Source: Caldifarciminota bacterium (GTDB taxonomy: Bacteria > Hydrothermota > Hydrothermia > UBA1063 > CAJXJZ01). From it: 64,000 bases of DNA. Below the pieces are notes generated by a model. It saw only the letters and a list, made by a program, of their open reading frames with translations. It ran no database searches and was not told where the DNA came from. Position numbers and translations under genes: made by a program. This document shows, piece after piece, positions 47,643-55,842 of the stretch (position 1 is its first letter; each line of letters begins with the position of its first letter). The DNA lies in NCBI GenBank assembly GCA_026986775.1, contig JALSNX010000022.1, forward strand, positions 1-64,000, written 5' to 3'.

Positions 47643-50361
47643 GATGCACCTCCCTATTTTTCTTATTTTTGTCAAGCATTACAAGTAACAAGTTAATGAT
47701 ATCTTTCTCCTCTTTACTTTTTGCCCTTTTCTTTAAAGACTTCAGTTTTTCTATTTTGCCCGTAGCATGATATAGCTGGGCAAGAGTGATAAAATCATAT
47801 AGTTTCTCCATCTCTGGATGTTTCTCAAGAAAATCCAGAGCTTTTTGATAATGATGTAAATCAACTGCAAGTTTAACATATGTCCTGAGAAGATGACGCT
47901 TCTGCCCACCGGATAAAAAAGCGCTATACTTATATGCAAAGTCCATATAAGATTCTGCGAGATCAAGTCTGTCATTCTCATAATACATGTGGGAAAGGTA
48001 AAAGGCTGCCTGGGCTGATAAGGGGCTGTTGTTTAATTCTCTGGCCATATAGTAGGAGTATTCAAAGTAATAAATGGCCTTTAGATATTCGTTTCTCCTG
48101 TAATAGATATATCCAAGTTGAAAGTTTACGAGCAGCGCTTCAATACCATATTCTTCGTGTCCTGTAATTGATTCAAGTATATTTATAGCGGCTTCTGTAT
48201 TACCCGATTCCAGCATTGATATACCATATAGGTAGGTGGCAACCATGGTGGCATGAGGATTGGTAGTGGCCAGTTCCGAAGCCCTTACAGCATGGTTTTT
48301 GGCCAGCGTAGTGTTTCTGTTTCTTATAAGTTCAAAAAGGCCAATTGCAAGATGATAGTATGGATTTTCTGTATTTATCTCTTTTCTTTGCATAACCTTT
48401 TCCATCTCATCAAAATTTGAGTAAAGAGCGTGTGCATAAAGTAGTAAAGGTGTAGAATGTGGTGCCTCTATATCCTCAAGCATACCAACAGCTTCTGAGT
48501 ATCTGCCGAGACTTATGGAGAGTCTTATGTAATCAAGTAGCAGTGAAGGATATTTTTCTGGTATTTCCAGTGATAGTTTTTGCCAGTCTTCAATGGAGCT
48601 TTTCCAGAAACCAAGAGAGATTTTTGTTTCAAGTAGTTTCATTTTCATTGTTGGGGTCTGTATTATCTCATAAAGTCTGTCTAAAAAGATTCTTGCATGT
48701 GTAGGAGGTATTCTCTTTTCCTGTAAAAGCTTCTTTATTTTGGCAGGGAGGTCCTCCGTATGGTGAGCCTCTCTGAGTATGTGTTCAAGCTCATCGTATA
48801 TGTTTTTTGTGATGGGAGAATACCTGCTAAGTCTTCCCATATTTTTCCTCCTCAAGAGTAGATTAAATGATGGCAAAAGAATTATGTGGGAATCTGTGGT
48901 TTCAATAAATCCCATAAGCTCCAGAAGTAGTAAAAGCGAGGTATGTGTGTTTTGTTTGAATTTTGCATAGGCTTCTGTTTCAGTATTAAACAAAACGGTG
49001 TATATAAGGTCCTTTGGTACGGCGAAGGCGAAAGATGCTAAAAGGTCTATCAGGTTATGAAATTCTGAATACAGATAATCGGAAAGTGTTTGAAGTACAT
49101 TTATATTTATGGGAAAATTCTCTGGAAGGATATTTTTTAGAATTTCAAGGTTAAGCTGTGCATAGAGGGGAAGGGATTGATATACATCCGATGGCCGAAA
49201 AGATATAGAAAGAATTTTCTCAATCCATTCCTTCAGAAGGAATTCTCTGATAGAGAGATTTAAATAAGTGACAGTTAAATCATTAAGTTTTACAGGTTTC
49301 ATGGAGAATATAATAAGTTTCTGGTTGTCTTGTATACTGTTTAGTAGTTTTGGTAACTCAACCGGGTTCTCTGAGCATAAAGAACTGTAGATTATAATAC
49401 TGGCAGATGGCTTGTAAGAATTGATAGCTATTTTATACCCATCAAGTTGAAGACGTAATTCAAGTTCTCTGAATATGTACGAGAAGAATCCTTCAGGGTA
49501 TCTTGCATGGAAAACGTTCAATATACGCACATCTTTTTCCTGAATAGTATCCACTATTTTATCAATTGCGCTGGAAAATATCATGGGAAAGCTTTTATCA
49601 AGTAACAGCTGGCCTATACGTGGTGATTCATTGAGCATCCTTATGGCCTCAAGAGTCGTTGGCCTTTCTTGCTCGTCAAATGAGAGGATTCTGGATATTA
49701 ATTTTCGGGGTAAGGATGGAATATTCAGCATGGGTGGCAAACCCCGTCTCTGTTGCATTAATAGGGCGTCTATATGTGGTGCATCGTATGGTAATTTTTT
49801 TGTGTAAAATTGATAAAACATTATTCCAACAGAGTAAATGTCTGTTTTAAAAGAATATGTTGCCTGTAATATACTTTCTGGTGCAAGATAATGGGGTGTC
49901 CCCTCTAAGGCTGGTTTCTCTTTATACAGAATGGCCAGTCCAGCATCAAGGAGATGCAGCCTTCCATCACGGGTCACCAGAAAATTATCCGGTGATATGT
50001 CTCTGAGAATTATTCCATGTGTGTGAATCCTGTAGAGGATGTAAAGGGTTTCCTTAAAGTATTCTGTGATAATATCCTGTGATTTGTCCTTTAAGAAGTC
50101 TCCCAGTGTGATGCCATACATCCATTCCCTTATAAAATAAAGTCTTTTGCCGATCATGCCAATGGCAATGGGTTTTGGCACAAAGCCCAATGGAAATAAA
50201 TATCTGAGGAGTATAAACTCTCTCTCTATTATGGGATTATACTCCCTGTGCAGGGCCATTTTAAGCACATACTTAATACCATATTTTTCTACGAGAATTA
50301 TTTGCGAAATAGAGGTTTTTACCAGTATTTTTAGGTATCTGTAACCAGCAATTACTTTCAT
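47635..50361 (-). CDS. Serine/threonine kinase-TPR signalling protein
   Basis: A 908-aa protein. The N-terminal kinase-like domain (about 1-270) has K34, catalytic LRDISPDN (119-126), DAG instead of DFG (139-141) and APE (160-162). The glycine loop is not recognisable and the HRD His is Leu, so activity is uncertain. The middle (about 270-560) is unassigned. The C-terminal half (about 570-890) is TPR-like, for example EALLVNFQLGYIYYRRNEYL. It resembles large kinase-TPR regulators that pair with sigma-54 activators. The ATG has no Shine-Dalgarno and lies two bases from the predicted transcript start. Its end overlaps the activator gene by eight bases. Confidence 0.85.
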   Translation of the reverse strand: MKVIAGYRYLKILVKTSISQIILVEKYGIKYVLKMALHREYNPIIEREFILLRYLFPLGFVPKPIAIGMIGKRLYFIREWMYGITLGDFLKDKSQDIITEYFKETLYILYRIHTHGIILRDISPDNFLVTRDGRLHLLDAGLAILYKEKPALEGTPHYLAPESILQATYSFKTDIYSVGIMFYQFYTKKLPYDAPHIDALLMQQRRGLPPMLNIPSLPRKLISRILSFDEQERPTTLEAIRMLNESPRIGQLLLDKSFPMIFSSAIDKIVDTIQEKDVRILNVFHARYPEGFFSYIFRELELRLQLDGYKIAINSYKPSASIIIYSSLCSENPVELPKLLNSIQDNQKLIIFSMKPVKLNDLTVTYLNLSIREFLLKEWIEKILSISFRPSDVYQSLPLYAQLNLEILKNILPENFPININVLQTLSDYLYSEFHNLIDLLASFAFAVPKDLIYTVLFNTETEAYAKFKQNTHTSLLLLLELMGFIETTDSHIILLPSFNLLLRRKNMGRLSRYSPITKNIYDELEHILREAHHTEDLPAKIKKLLQEKRIPPTHARIFLDRLYEIIQTPTMKMKLLETKISLGFWKSSIEDWQKLSLEIPEKYPSLLLDYIRLSISLGRYSEAVGMLEDIEAPHSTPLLLYAHALYSNFDEMEKVMQRKEINTENPYYHLAIGLFELIRNRNTTLAKNHAVRASELATTNPHATMVATYLYGISMLESGNTEAAINILESITGHEEYGIEALLVNFQLGYIYYRRNEYLKAIYYFEYSYYMARELNNSPLSAQAAFYLSHMYYENDRLDLAESYMDFAYKYSAFLSGGQKRHLLRTYVKLAVDLHHYQKALDFLEKHPEMEKLYDFITLAQLYHATGKIEKLKSLKKRAKSKEEKDIINLLLVMLDKNKKNREVHHD

Positions 50362-50369
50362 TATGTAAT

Positions 50370-50398
50370 ATTATATAACACAGTTTGTGTAAAGTCAA
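50370..50398 (-). promoter_or_regulatory. Promoter of the kinase/sigma-54 activator unit
   Basis: Minus strand TTGACT (50398-50393), a 17-bp spacer and a perfect TATAAT (50375-50370). The spacer carries the dyad ACACA-GTT-TGTGT (50378-50390). Predicted +1 is about 50363, two bases before the ATG, so the mRNA would be nearly leaderless. The 11-mer TGTAACAAAAT at 50406-50416 lies just upstream of the -35. Confidence 0.8.
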
Positions 50399-50416
50399 AT
50401 GGAAGTGTAACAAAAT

Positions 50417-51241
50417 TTACAATGCGTAGAGTTCTTTCCTTTGCGCCTCAAGTAGTAATTCCCTATCGTGCATAAATTCCGCTGCTGTAACAAATTCTAT
50501 ACCTTCGTGAAAGAAATCTCTAAAAGTTTTGATTCTGGCTATGTGGTGGTCAAGTATTAATGTCTTTATGTGACCATATGCCCTTTGTAAAAGTTTTATA
50601 GATAAAGAGAAGTCTTCTTGCGTGTAGTATTTATCTATTAGATAAATGGGGAATCCGTCAAGAAATGCAATGTCAGGGGAACATTTCTCTATGAAGGCAA
50701 GCTGTATTTCTGTATTTATGCCCTGGATGTCCGAGGAATGCAGAAATGTAATATCCTCTGTAATTATACATACTGAGACAACAAACACCTTTGATTGGTA
50801 TGTGCCGTGATGCAAGGGGGGTGAAAATATTATTTCTGTTTTGCCAAATACGTAATGTCTGCCATCAGCTATTGAAATGTCCTTCATGGTAGGTAGTTTG
50901 TTCAGAAACCTTTCTGCTCTCTTTTTAAGACCTTCATGAGAGAATCGGTAGGGATCCTTGATGAGGAGAATCTTGTTATGGTATAATCCGGCATTTTCTT
51001 CAGTGAAGTGATCATAGTGATAATGGGTAATTATTACAATATCCGCAGTTTTGAGATGTGAATTGATTGTCTTCAGTCGGACTTTTCTTTGTTTCAGCTC
51101 AAGTGAATGTGGTGGAAGTCCAAACCTTCTGGGAGATAGGGCGCACGAGGGGTCTATTAGAATGTTTACATCCTCTGTCTGAATAAAGGTGGCCATTGAC
51201 CTTACCCCCATGCTCTCAGAAGCGAGTATTTTTATTTCCAT
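50417..51241 (-). CDS. UPF0282-like metallo-beta-lactamase-fold protein
   Basis: A 274-aa MBL-fold hydrolase. The start IKILASESMGVRSMATFIQTEDVNILIDPSCALSPRRFGLPP resembles the UPF0282 family, known mainly from archaea. The metal motif is HYHYDH, followed by HHG, SSD and a late LDHH. The substrate is unknown. It is the last gene of the envelope operon; its start overlaps the lptD stop by one base. Confidence 0.8.
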   Translation of the reverse strand: MEIKILASESMGVRSMATFIQTEDVNILIDPSCALSPRRFGLPPHSLELKQRKVRLKTINSHLKTADIVIITHYHYDHFTEENAGLYHNKILLIKDPYRFSHEGLKKRAERFLNKLPTMKDISIADGRHYVFGKTEIIFSPPLHHGTYQSKVFVVSVCIITEDITFLHSSDIQGINTEIQLAFIEKCSPDIAFLDGFPIYLIDKYYTQEDFSLSIKLLQRAYGHIKTLILDHHIARIKTFRDFFHEGIEFVTAAEFMHDRELLLEAQRKELYAL

Positions 51242-53334
51242 CAGGGTAAGAGGTCTTTCAGAAAACCCTTGTCTATCTTTATATCGGGAATCTTTTTTAT
51301 GAAGATTCTGAAATTATAGTCCCAGATGTTTCCGTATTTATTGTAGGAAAATGTTAGTTCCCAGCAGTGCAGGTCCTTCTTTAGAGAGATGCTTTTTGAG
51401 AGGTATTTTCCCTTTGAAAGGTCATAAGATGTAGCAAAGCTTCCGCTCAGACTGGGTGATAATTTAAAACCACCAGATAGTGATACTGTTTGAGAGGTGA
51501 ATAATGCTGTTTTTGTCAGAGAATAATTTACATTCAAACTCAGAGAGTTTGTTATACTGTGGATAATGGTGGAGTCTGTATCATGTGCTGTTGACTCAAA
51601 ACTTGTTTGCGGTAATGGTAATTTAAATGAGGAGGAAGCAAATAAAGAAGGGTTTTCCAGCGCTTTTTTATCTGTGTTGTATGACACGTTGCCCCGTATT
51701 TTAACAGGAAGTTTTTCGGAAATGGAAAATGTGATTGGAACATTGTTCCATTTTTTTGCTTCAAAATTGTAGGATGTTGATAAATTAAGGGAAAAAAGCG
51801 GTATCTTCCCCGAATCTGTTTTTGCAAGAAAAGTATTCTGTAGGGAGATGAGAAGTTGTTTCCCAGGAGAATAAAGGGTGCCATATTGAAAAACTACAGA
51901 GTCGTTTTTTATGGCAGGCACATAAGAGAAGGCAATCTGGGGGGATAGTATATGTACGAATTTTTTTATTCCTGCAAATGGTATTCCAAATATGGAAAAG
52001 CCGTATAGAGTAGTTGATAGGCTCTCCTTCAACAGGGCACTTTTCTGTAAAGTAAACCTGATATTCTGTGTGTCTTTTGGTAAGATATTGAATGCTGATT
52101 TGAATGAGGTGTTCAGACGGATATAGTGAAAGAGCGTGTTGTTGTAACCCATTGATACGTCGTTTCTTATCCCTTCATGTATGTATGTGGTAAGTGAGTC
52201 TTCTACCCTTTTTCTCAAAAGCCCTCCAGAAAAGCGTAAGTTCAGTATAGAAAATGGCGGAAGGGAGTACTGAAATGAAGGAAGCAGACTTTCCCTTGTT
52301 TTTCTATCAGGCCTTATTCTATCATCTATTGTGAGTGTAAACGGTACTGGTAAAAAGGCGCGTCTTAATGTTATATAGCTGTACAGTTCTTTTTTTAGCC
52401 ATTCCACCCTGGTTTCGGAATACTGATTGTAGTAATCATAACTTGAGACATAGTCAACCCTCGCCTCTAACATTGTATGCCATGGTAATATATGACTGTG
52501 CCAGCCTTTTATGGACCATTCAGTTCTTCTGGGCCAGAAATTTTCAGCCCTTGAATATTTTATTTCGCCCCCGAAGTGTTTGTATAATTTATAAACAAGG
52601 TCAATATTACCACGTACGCCTACATTTTCTACAATGTCCACTGAGGCAGTGACATCCATATAGTTGTTTATAACAAAATAATATGCAAGGTTTCTGAAAT
52701 ACTTACCACTGTACGAGTTATATCCTATGTGAGGAGTAAGAAAACCACTTTTCCTCCCTTCTTTTACAGGAAACATCCAGAATGGAACGATAAAGAGGGG
52801 AACATTATGGACTTTAAGTATCACAGGTTTCGCAATTGCCATCTTTCTCTTTTCTACCTTCATGTATTTTGCCTGAAAGTAATAGTGGGGTGTGTCTTTA
52901 TCACAGGTGGTATAAAATCCATTTTTAATATAGATATTATCAAGGGAGTCTTTGTATGCCATGTTTCCCCAGATCTTTCCCTTTTCCCTCAGAGTATATC
53001 CCTCAAAGGCAAAACCGGTTTTTAGTTTCGTGTTGTAATAAAGGGAATCACCGAAGAAACTGTCTTTTCCTGTAATAAGAGTGGCATTTCCGTATGCTTT
53101 TATAACTGAGGAATCTTCAAAGTAAATGATACTATCTGCTTTGAGTCTGTTATTTTTATCCTCTGTCCATGCACTATCAACTAAAACGATTATTTTGCTA
53201 TCTGGTAAGTATCGTAAGATTTTTGCTCCAAAATAAATATCTGAAAAAAGAAATTGGGGTATTAAAAGTGTGAAAAGTATAGAAAAGAGTTTTCTTGCCT
53301 TGAGAGGGGAGCGTCTATGCCTCTCCCCTCTCAA
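51241..53334 (-). CDS. lptD: LptD/OstA family LPS-assembly outer-membrane protein
   Basis: A protein of about 697 aa. It has a signal peptide (KARKLFSILFTLLIPQFLFS), an OstA-type jellyroll (ADSIIYFEDSSVIKAYGNATL; GDSLYYNTK), then a long beta-barrel ending in the conserved DLHCWELTFSYNKYG segment. Only two cysteines are present (one before the barrel, one near the end), so at most one disulfide. Start TTG 53334 is chosen because AAGAGG lies six bases upstream; GTG 53364 would add ten residues. The start region sits in a strong hairpin over the end of the PMM/PGM gene. It delivers LPS to the cell surface with LptE (not seen). Confidence 0.85.
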   Translation of the reverse strand: MRGERHRRSPLKARKLFSILFTLLIPQFLFSDIYFGAKILRYLPDSKIIVLVDSAWTEDKNNRLKADSIIYFEDSSVIKAYGNATLITGKDSFFGDSLYYNTKLKTGFAFEGYTLREKGKIWGNMAYKDSLDNIYIKNGFYTTCDKDTPHYYFQAKYMKVEKRKMAIAKPVILKVHNVPLFIVPFWMFPVKEGRKSGFLTPHIGYNSYSGKYFRNLAYYFVINNYMDVTASVDIVENVGVRGNIDLVYKLYKHFGGEIKYSRAENFWPRRTEWSIKGWHSHILPWHTMLEARVDYVSSYDYYNQYSETRVEWLKKELYSYITLRRAFLPVPFTLTIDDRIRPDRKTRESLLPSFQYSLPPFSILNLRFSGGLLRKRVEDSLTTYIHEGIRNDVSMGYNNTLFHYIRLNTSFKSAFNILPKDTQNIRFTLQKSALLKESLSTTLYGFSIFGIPFAGIKKFVHILSPQIAFSYVPAIKNDSVVFQYGTLYSPGKQLLISLQNTFLAKTDSGKIPLFSLNLSTSYNFEAKKWNNVPITFSISEKLPVKIRGNVSYNTDKKALENPSLFASSSFKLPLPQTSFESTAHDTDSTIIHSITNSLSLNVNYSLTKTALFTSQTVSLSGGFKLSPSLSGSFATSYDLSKGKYLSKSISLKKDLHCWELTFSYNKYGNIWDYNFRIFIKKIPDIKIDKGFLKDLLP
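53300..53334. repeat. 12-bp perfect hairpin spanning the PMM/PGM stop and lptD start
   Basis: TTGAGAGGGGAG (53300-53311) and CTCCCCTCTCAA (53323-53334) are exact complements with an 11-nt loop. On the minus strand it contains the last codons and stop of the upstream gene and the proposed lptD TTG start. No T tract follows, so a translational or mRNA-stability role fits better than termination. Confidence 0.75.
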
Positions 53335-54694
53335 AGTCAACCTCTTTAAATTTTTTAATCTCACTTATGACAAGTTCCTTGATTTCTTCAAGCCTTTTCT
53401 GGGTTTTTGCTTCAAATCTCAATACAAGCACCGGCTGGGTATTTGATGCCCTTACAAGTCCGAAACCATCTTCAAACTCTATTCTCGCACCGTCTATGTC
53501 AATTACCTCGTATTTTTCTTTGAAGGTCTTTACAAGGGTATCCACAACTTCAAACTTCTTATCATCAGGGCAATATACTCTTATTTCCGGGGTAGAATAA
53601 TAGAAGGGAATATCCTTTACCATTTCCGACAGTGGTCTTTTGCTGTGGGATACGAGTTCCAGCATACGAAGGGCATCGTATATGGCATCGTCAAATCCGT
53701 AGTATCTGTCATTAAATTCAATATGTCCGGACATTTCACCTGCAAGGGGTGCATTGATTTCTCTGAGTTTTGCTTTGATGAGAGCGTGTCCTGTCTTCCA
53801 CATAACGGGTTTCCCACCGTGTTTTTTAATTACATCAATAAGTCCCTTTGTGCATTTTACATCAAAGATGATAGGAGCACCGGGATATTCCTTTAGGACC
53901 TCTGGGACAAACAGGGCAAGGAATTTGTCTCCAAAAAGAAGCTCACCTTTATCTGTTATAACTCCAACCCTATCACAGTCACCATCAAGTCCGATGCCGA
54001 GGTCATAACCTTTTTCTTTAACGGTGTTCATGAGTTTTTCCATATACTCTGGAACAATTGGGTCGGGTATATGGTTTGGAAACCTGCCATCAGGTTCAAG
54101 GTAAAGCCCCTCATATTCAACACTCAGCTTTTTGAGAATCTTTTCCATCAGTGGACCACCAACGCCGTTTCCTGTATCAAGGGCAATCTTAAGTGGTCTT
54201 GCAAGTTTTATTGAAGATGTTATTTCTTCTATGTAGGGTGTTTCAATATCATATTCTATTATTTCACCCTTTTCCACCGGAAGATAATCTTCTTTCTCAA
54301 TCATGTCGGCAAGCTTCTGTATATCATCGCCAAAGAACGGCATTTTGCCAATTGATAGTTTAAATCCATTATAATCACGTGGATTATGACTTGCTGTGAC
54401 TTCAACTCCACCATCAAGGTTGAGTTTGAAGATTGAATAATACTGAAGTGGAGTGGGGACAATACCAAGGTCATAAACCTTAAGCCCTGTATCCTTTAAG
54501 CCTTCCATAAGGGATTTTGCATACTCTGGGGAAGTGGGTCTTACGTCCCGACCAACAGATACGACCTTGCCACCTTTTTTTCTGATTATTGTGCCAAAGG
54601 CTCTTCCTATGTGATAGGCGAGTTTAGTATCTATATCCCTTTCAGCAATTCCACGAATGTCGTATTTTCTGAAAATATTCCTTGGTATCTTCAT
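53315..54694 (-). CDS. Phosphomannomutase/phosphoglucomutase
   Basis: A 459-aa alpha-D-phosphohexomutase. The phosphoserine loop is TASHNPRDYNG, the metal loop DGDCDRVG, the sugar-specificity loop GEMSGHIEF, and the phosphate-binding loop RASNTQPVL. The AlgC-like GEMSGH motif suggests dual mannose/glucose specificity, supplying sugar phosphates for LPS or other polysaccharides. AGGAGG precedes the ATG. It sits between a HAD phosphatase and lptD in the envelope operon. Confidence 0.93.
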   Translation of the reverse strand: MKIPRNIFRKYDIRGIAERDIDTKLAYHIGRAFGTIIRKKGGKVVSVGRDVRPTSPEYAKSLMEGLKDTGLKVYDLGIVPTPLQYYSIFKLNLDGGVEVTASHNPRDYNGFKLSIGKMPFFGDDIQKLADMIEKEDYLPVEKGEIIEYDIETPYIEEITSSIKLARPLKIALDTGNGVGGPLMEKILKKLSVEYEGLYLEPDGRFPNHIPDPIVPEYMEKLMNTVKEKGYDLGIGLDGDCDRVGVITDKGELLFGDKFLALFVPEVLKEYPGAPIIFDVKCTKGLIDVIKKHGGKPVMWKTGHALIKAKLREINAPLAGEMSGHIEFNDRYYGFDDAIYDALRMLELVSHSKRPLSEMVKDIPFYYSTPEIRVYCPDDKKFEVVDTLVKTFKEKYEVIDIDGARIEFEDGFGLVRASNTQPVLVLRFEAKTQKRLEEIKELVISEIKKFKEVDFERGEA

Positions 54695-54695
54695 C

Positions 54696-55397
54696 TTAAA
54701 CCTCCTTTATTTCAATATCATTGATGCTGTTAATGATAAAATCTGCTTCTTTGAGTCCTTCTTCATCTTCAACACCTGAAAGGACTCCAATGGACATTGC
54801 TCCTGCCCTTTTTGCAGTATCAATATCGTGTTTTGAATCCCCAACAACCACAACCATTTTAGGGTCTTCAATACCAAACTCTCTCATGATTTCAAAAACA
54901 AGTCTCGGATCAGGTTTATAGAATGGAAATGTGTCCGAACCAACCACCCTGTGGAACGGTATATCAAGGCTGTTTAAGATGGTCACAGTTCTTTTCTCAA
55001 GGTCATTGGTCAATACAGCCACTTTATTCTTTTTAAAGAGTGCTGAGGTTACTCTTTTTGCACCCTGAATAGGTGCAAAAACATTGTCTTTAAGTACATT
55101 GTCGGCAAGTTTAAAAAGCTCTAATATCTCTTCCTGTGGCCTTTTGAGAAGCCTCGCACATTCTCTTGATGTTTCATCTCTTGTGGTATACAGGATATCT
55201 TTTATGTTAAACCTGCCATTTTTGAAGCCAAGTACCGGCTTTACAATTTCTGCAGCGCTATGGCCGTATTTTTCCTCAATTATCTTGATTCTCTTTTCCA
55301 TTATTTTACGCCAGCCGTCAAGTGAGATCAGTGTTCCGTCTTTGTCAAATATCCAGAGTCTGGCTGTTATTTCAGTATTTTGTACGAATATCCTCAT
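54696..55397 (-). CDS. HAD-family phosphatase
   Basis: A 233-aa HAD hydrolase. Motif I is FDKDGTL, motif II LTND, motif III the Lys of YKPDP, and motif IV GDSKHDIDTAKRAG. A helical cap lies between residues about 25 and 95. It resembles phosphoglycolate phosphatase-type (Gph) enzymes, but the substrate is not predictable. Its place before the PMM/PGM gene suggests sugar-phosphate metabolism. It starts one base after the CBS gene with no clear ribosome-binding site. Confidence 0.85.
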   Translation of the reverse strand: MRIFVQNTEITARLWIFDKDGTLISLDGWRKIMEKRIKIIEEKYGHSAAEIVKPVLGFKNGRFNIKDILYTTRDETSRECARLLKRPQEEILELFKLADNVLKDNVFAPIQGAKRVTSALFKKNKVAVLTNDLEKRTVTILNSLDIPFHRVVGSDTFPFYKPDPRLVFEIMREFGIEDPKMVVVVGDSKHDIDTAKRAGAMSIGVLSGVEDEEGLKEADFIINSINDIEIKEV

Positions 55398-55398
55398 A

Positions 55399-55842
55399 TT
55401 ACAGCATATTTCTTATGGCATAATTTATAATCGTTGACATATCAAGAAAGCCTACCACCCTGTCTTTGTCATCTAAAACTGGCATAATCTTCATATTGTA
55501 TTCAAGCATTCTGTCTATGGCGTCTTTTATATTGTCTTCTTCTCTCACGAAAGGAACGTTTTTACTCATTATATCTTCAGCAGAGCCTGAAAATAGTATA
55601 TCAAGAAGATGACGAGTGGAAATTACACTGCCAACTCTTGGTGACTGTTCTCTTAAAAGGTGTCTTATAAGATTTTCCAACTTAATGAACCCAACCAGTT
55701 TTTCATTTTCGTCAAGAACGAATATACCCCATCTAAAATTATATCGTGCCACAAATTGAGCTATGTCTATTATGGGGTCATTTTTCTTCACAAATGGTGC
55801 AGGTTCCTTTATGGGTTTTAGAAATTCTTTTACTGTTTTCAT
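55399..55842 (-). CDS. Stand-alone CBS-pair protein
   Basis: A 147-aa protein made almost entirely of two CBS domains (about 10-70 and 85-145). Second-domain marks are EDIMSKNVPFVREEDNIKDAIDRM and IMPVLDDKDRVVGFLD. CBS pairs bind adenine nucleotides and regulate transporters or enzymes. Its ATG overlaps the stop of the antiporter gene, so it may be a regulatory subunit of that transporter; this is inference. Confidence 0.88.
   Translation of the reverse strand: MKTVKEFLKPIKEPAPFVKKNDPIIDIAQFVARYNFRWGIFVLDENEKLVGFIKLENLIRHLLREQSPRVGSVISTRHLLDILFSGSAEDIMSKNVPFVREEDNIKDAIDRMLEYNMKIMPVLDDKDRVVGFLDMSTIINYAIRNML

Noticed and set aside
52368..52652. 94-aa + strand ORF inside lptD
   Set aside because: Antisense shadow without any signal; the lptD barrel frame runs through it.
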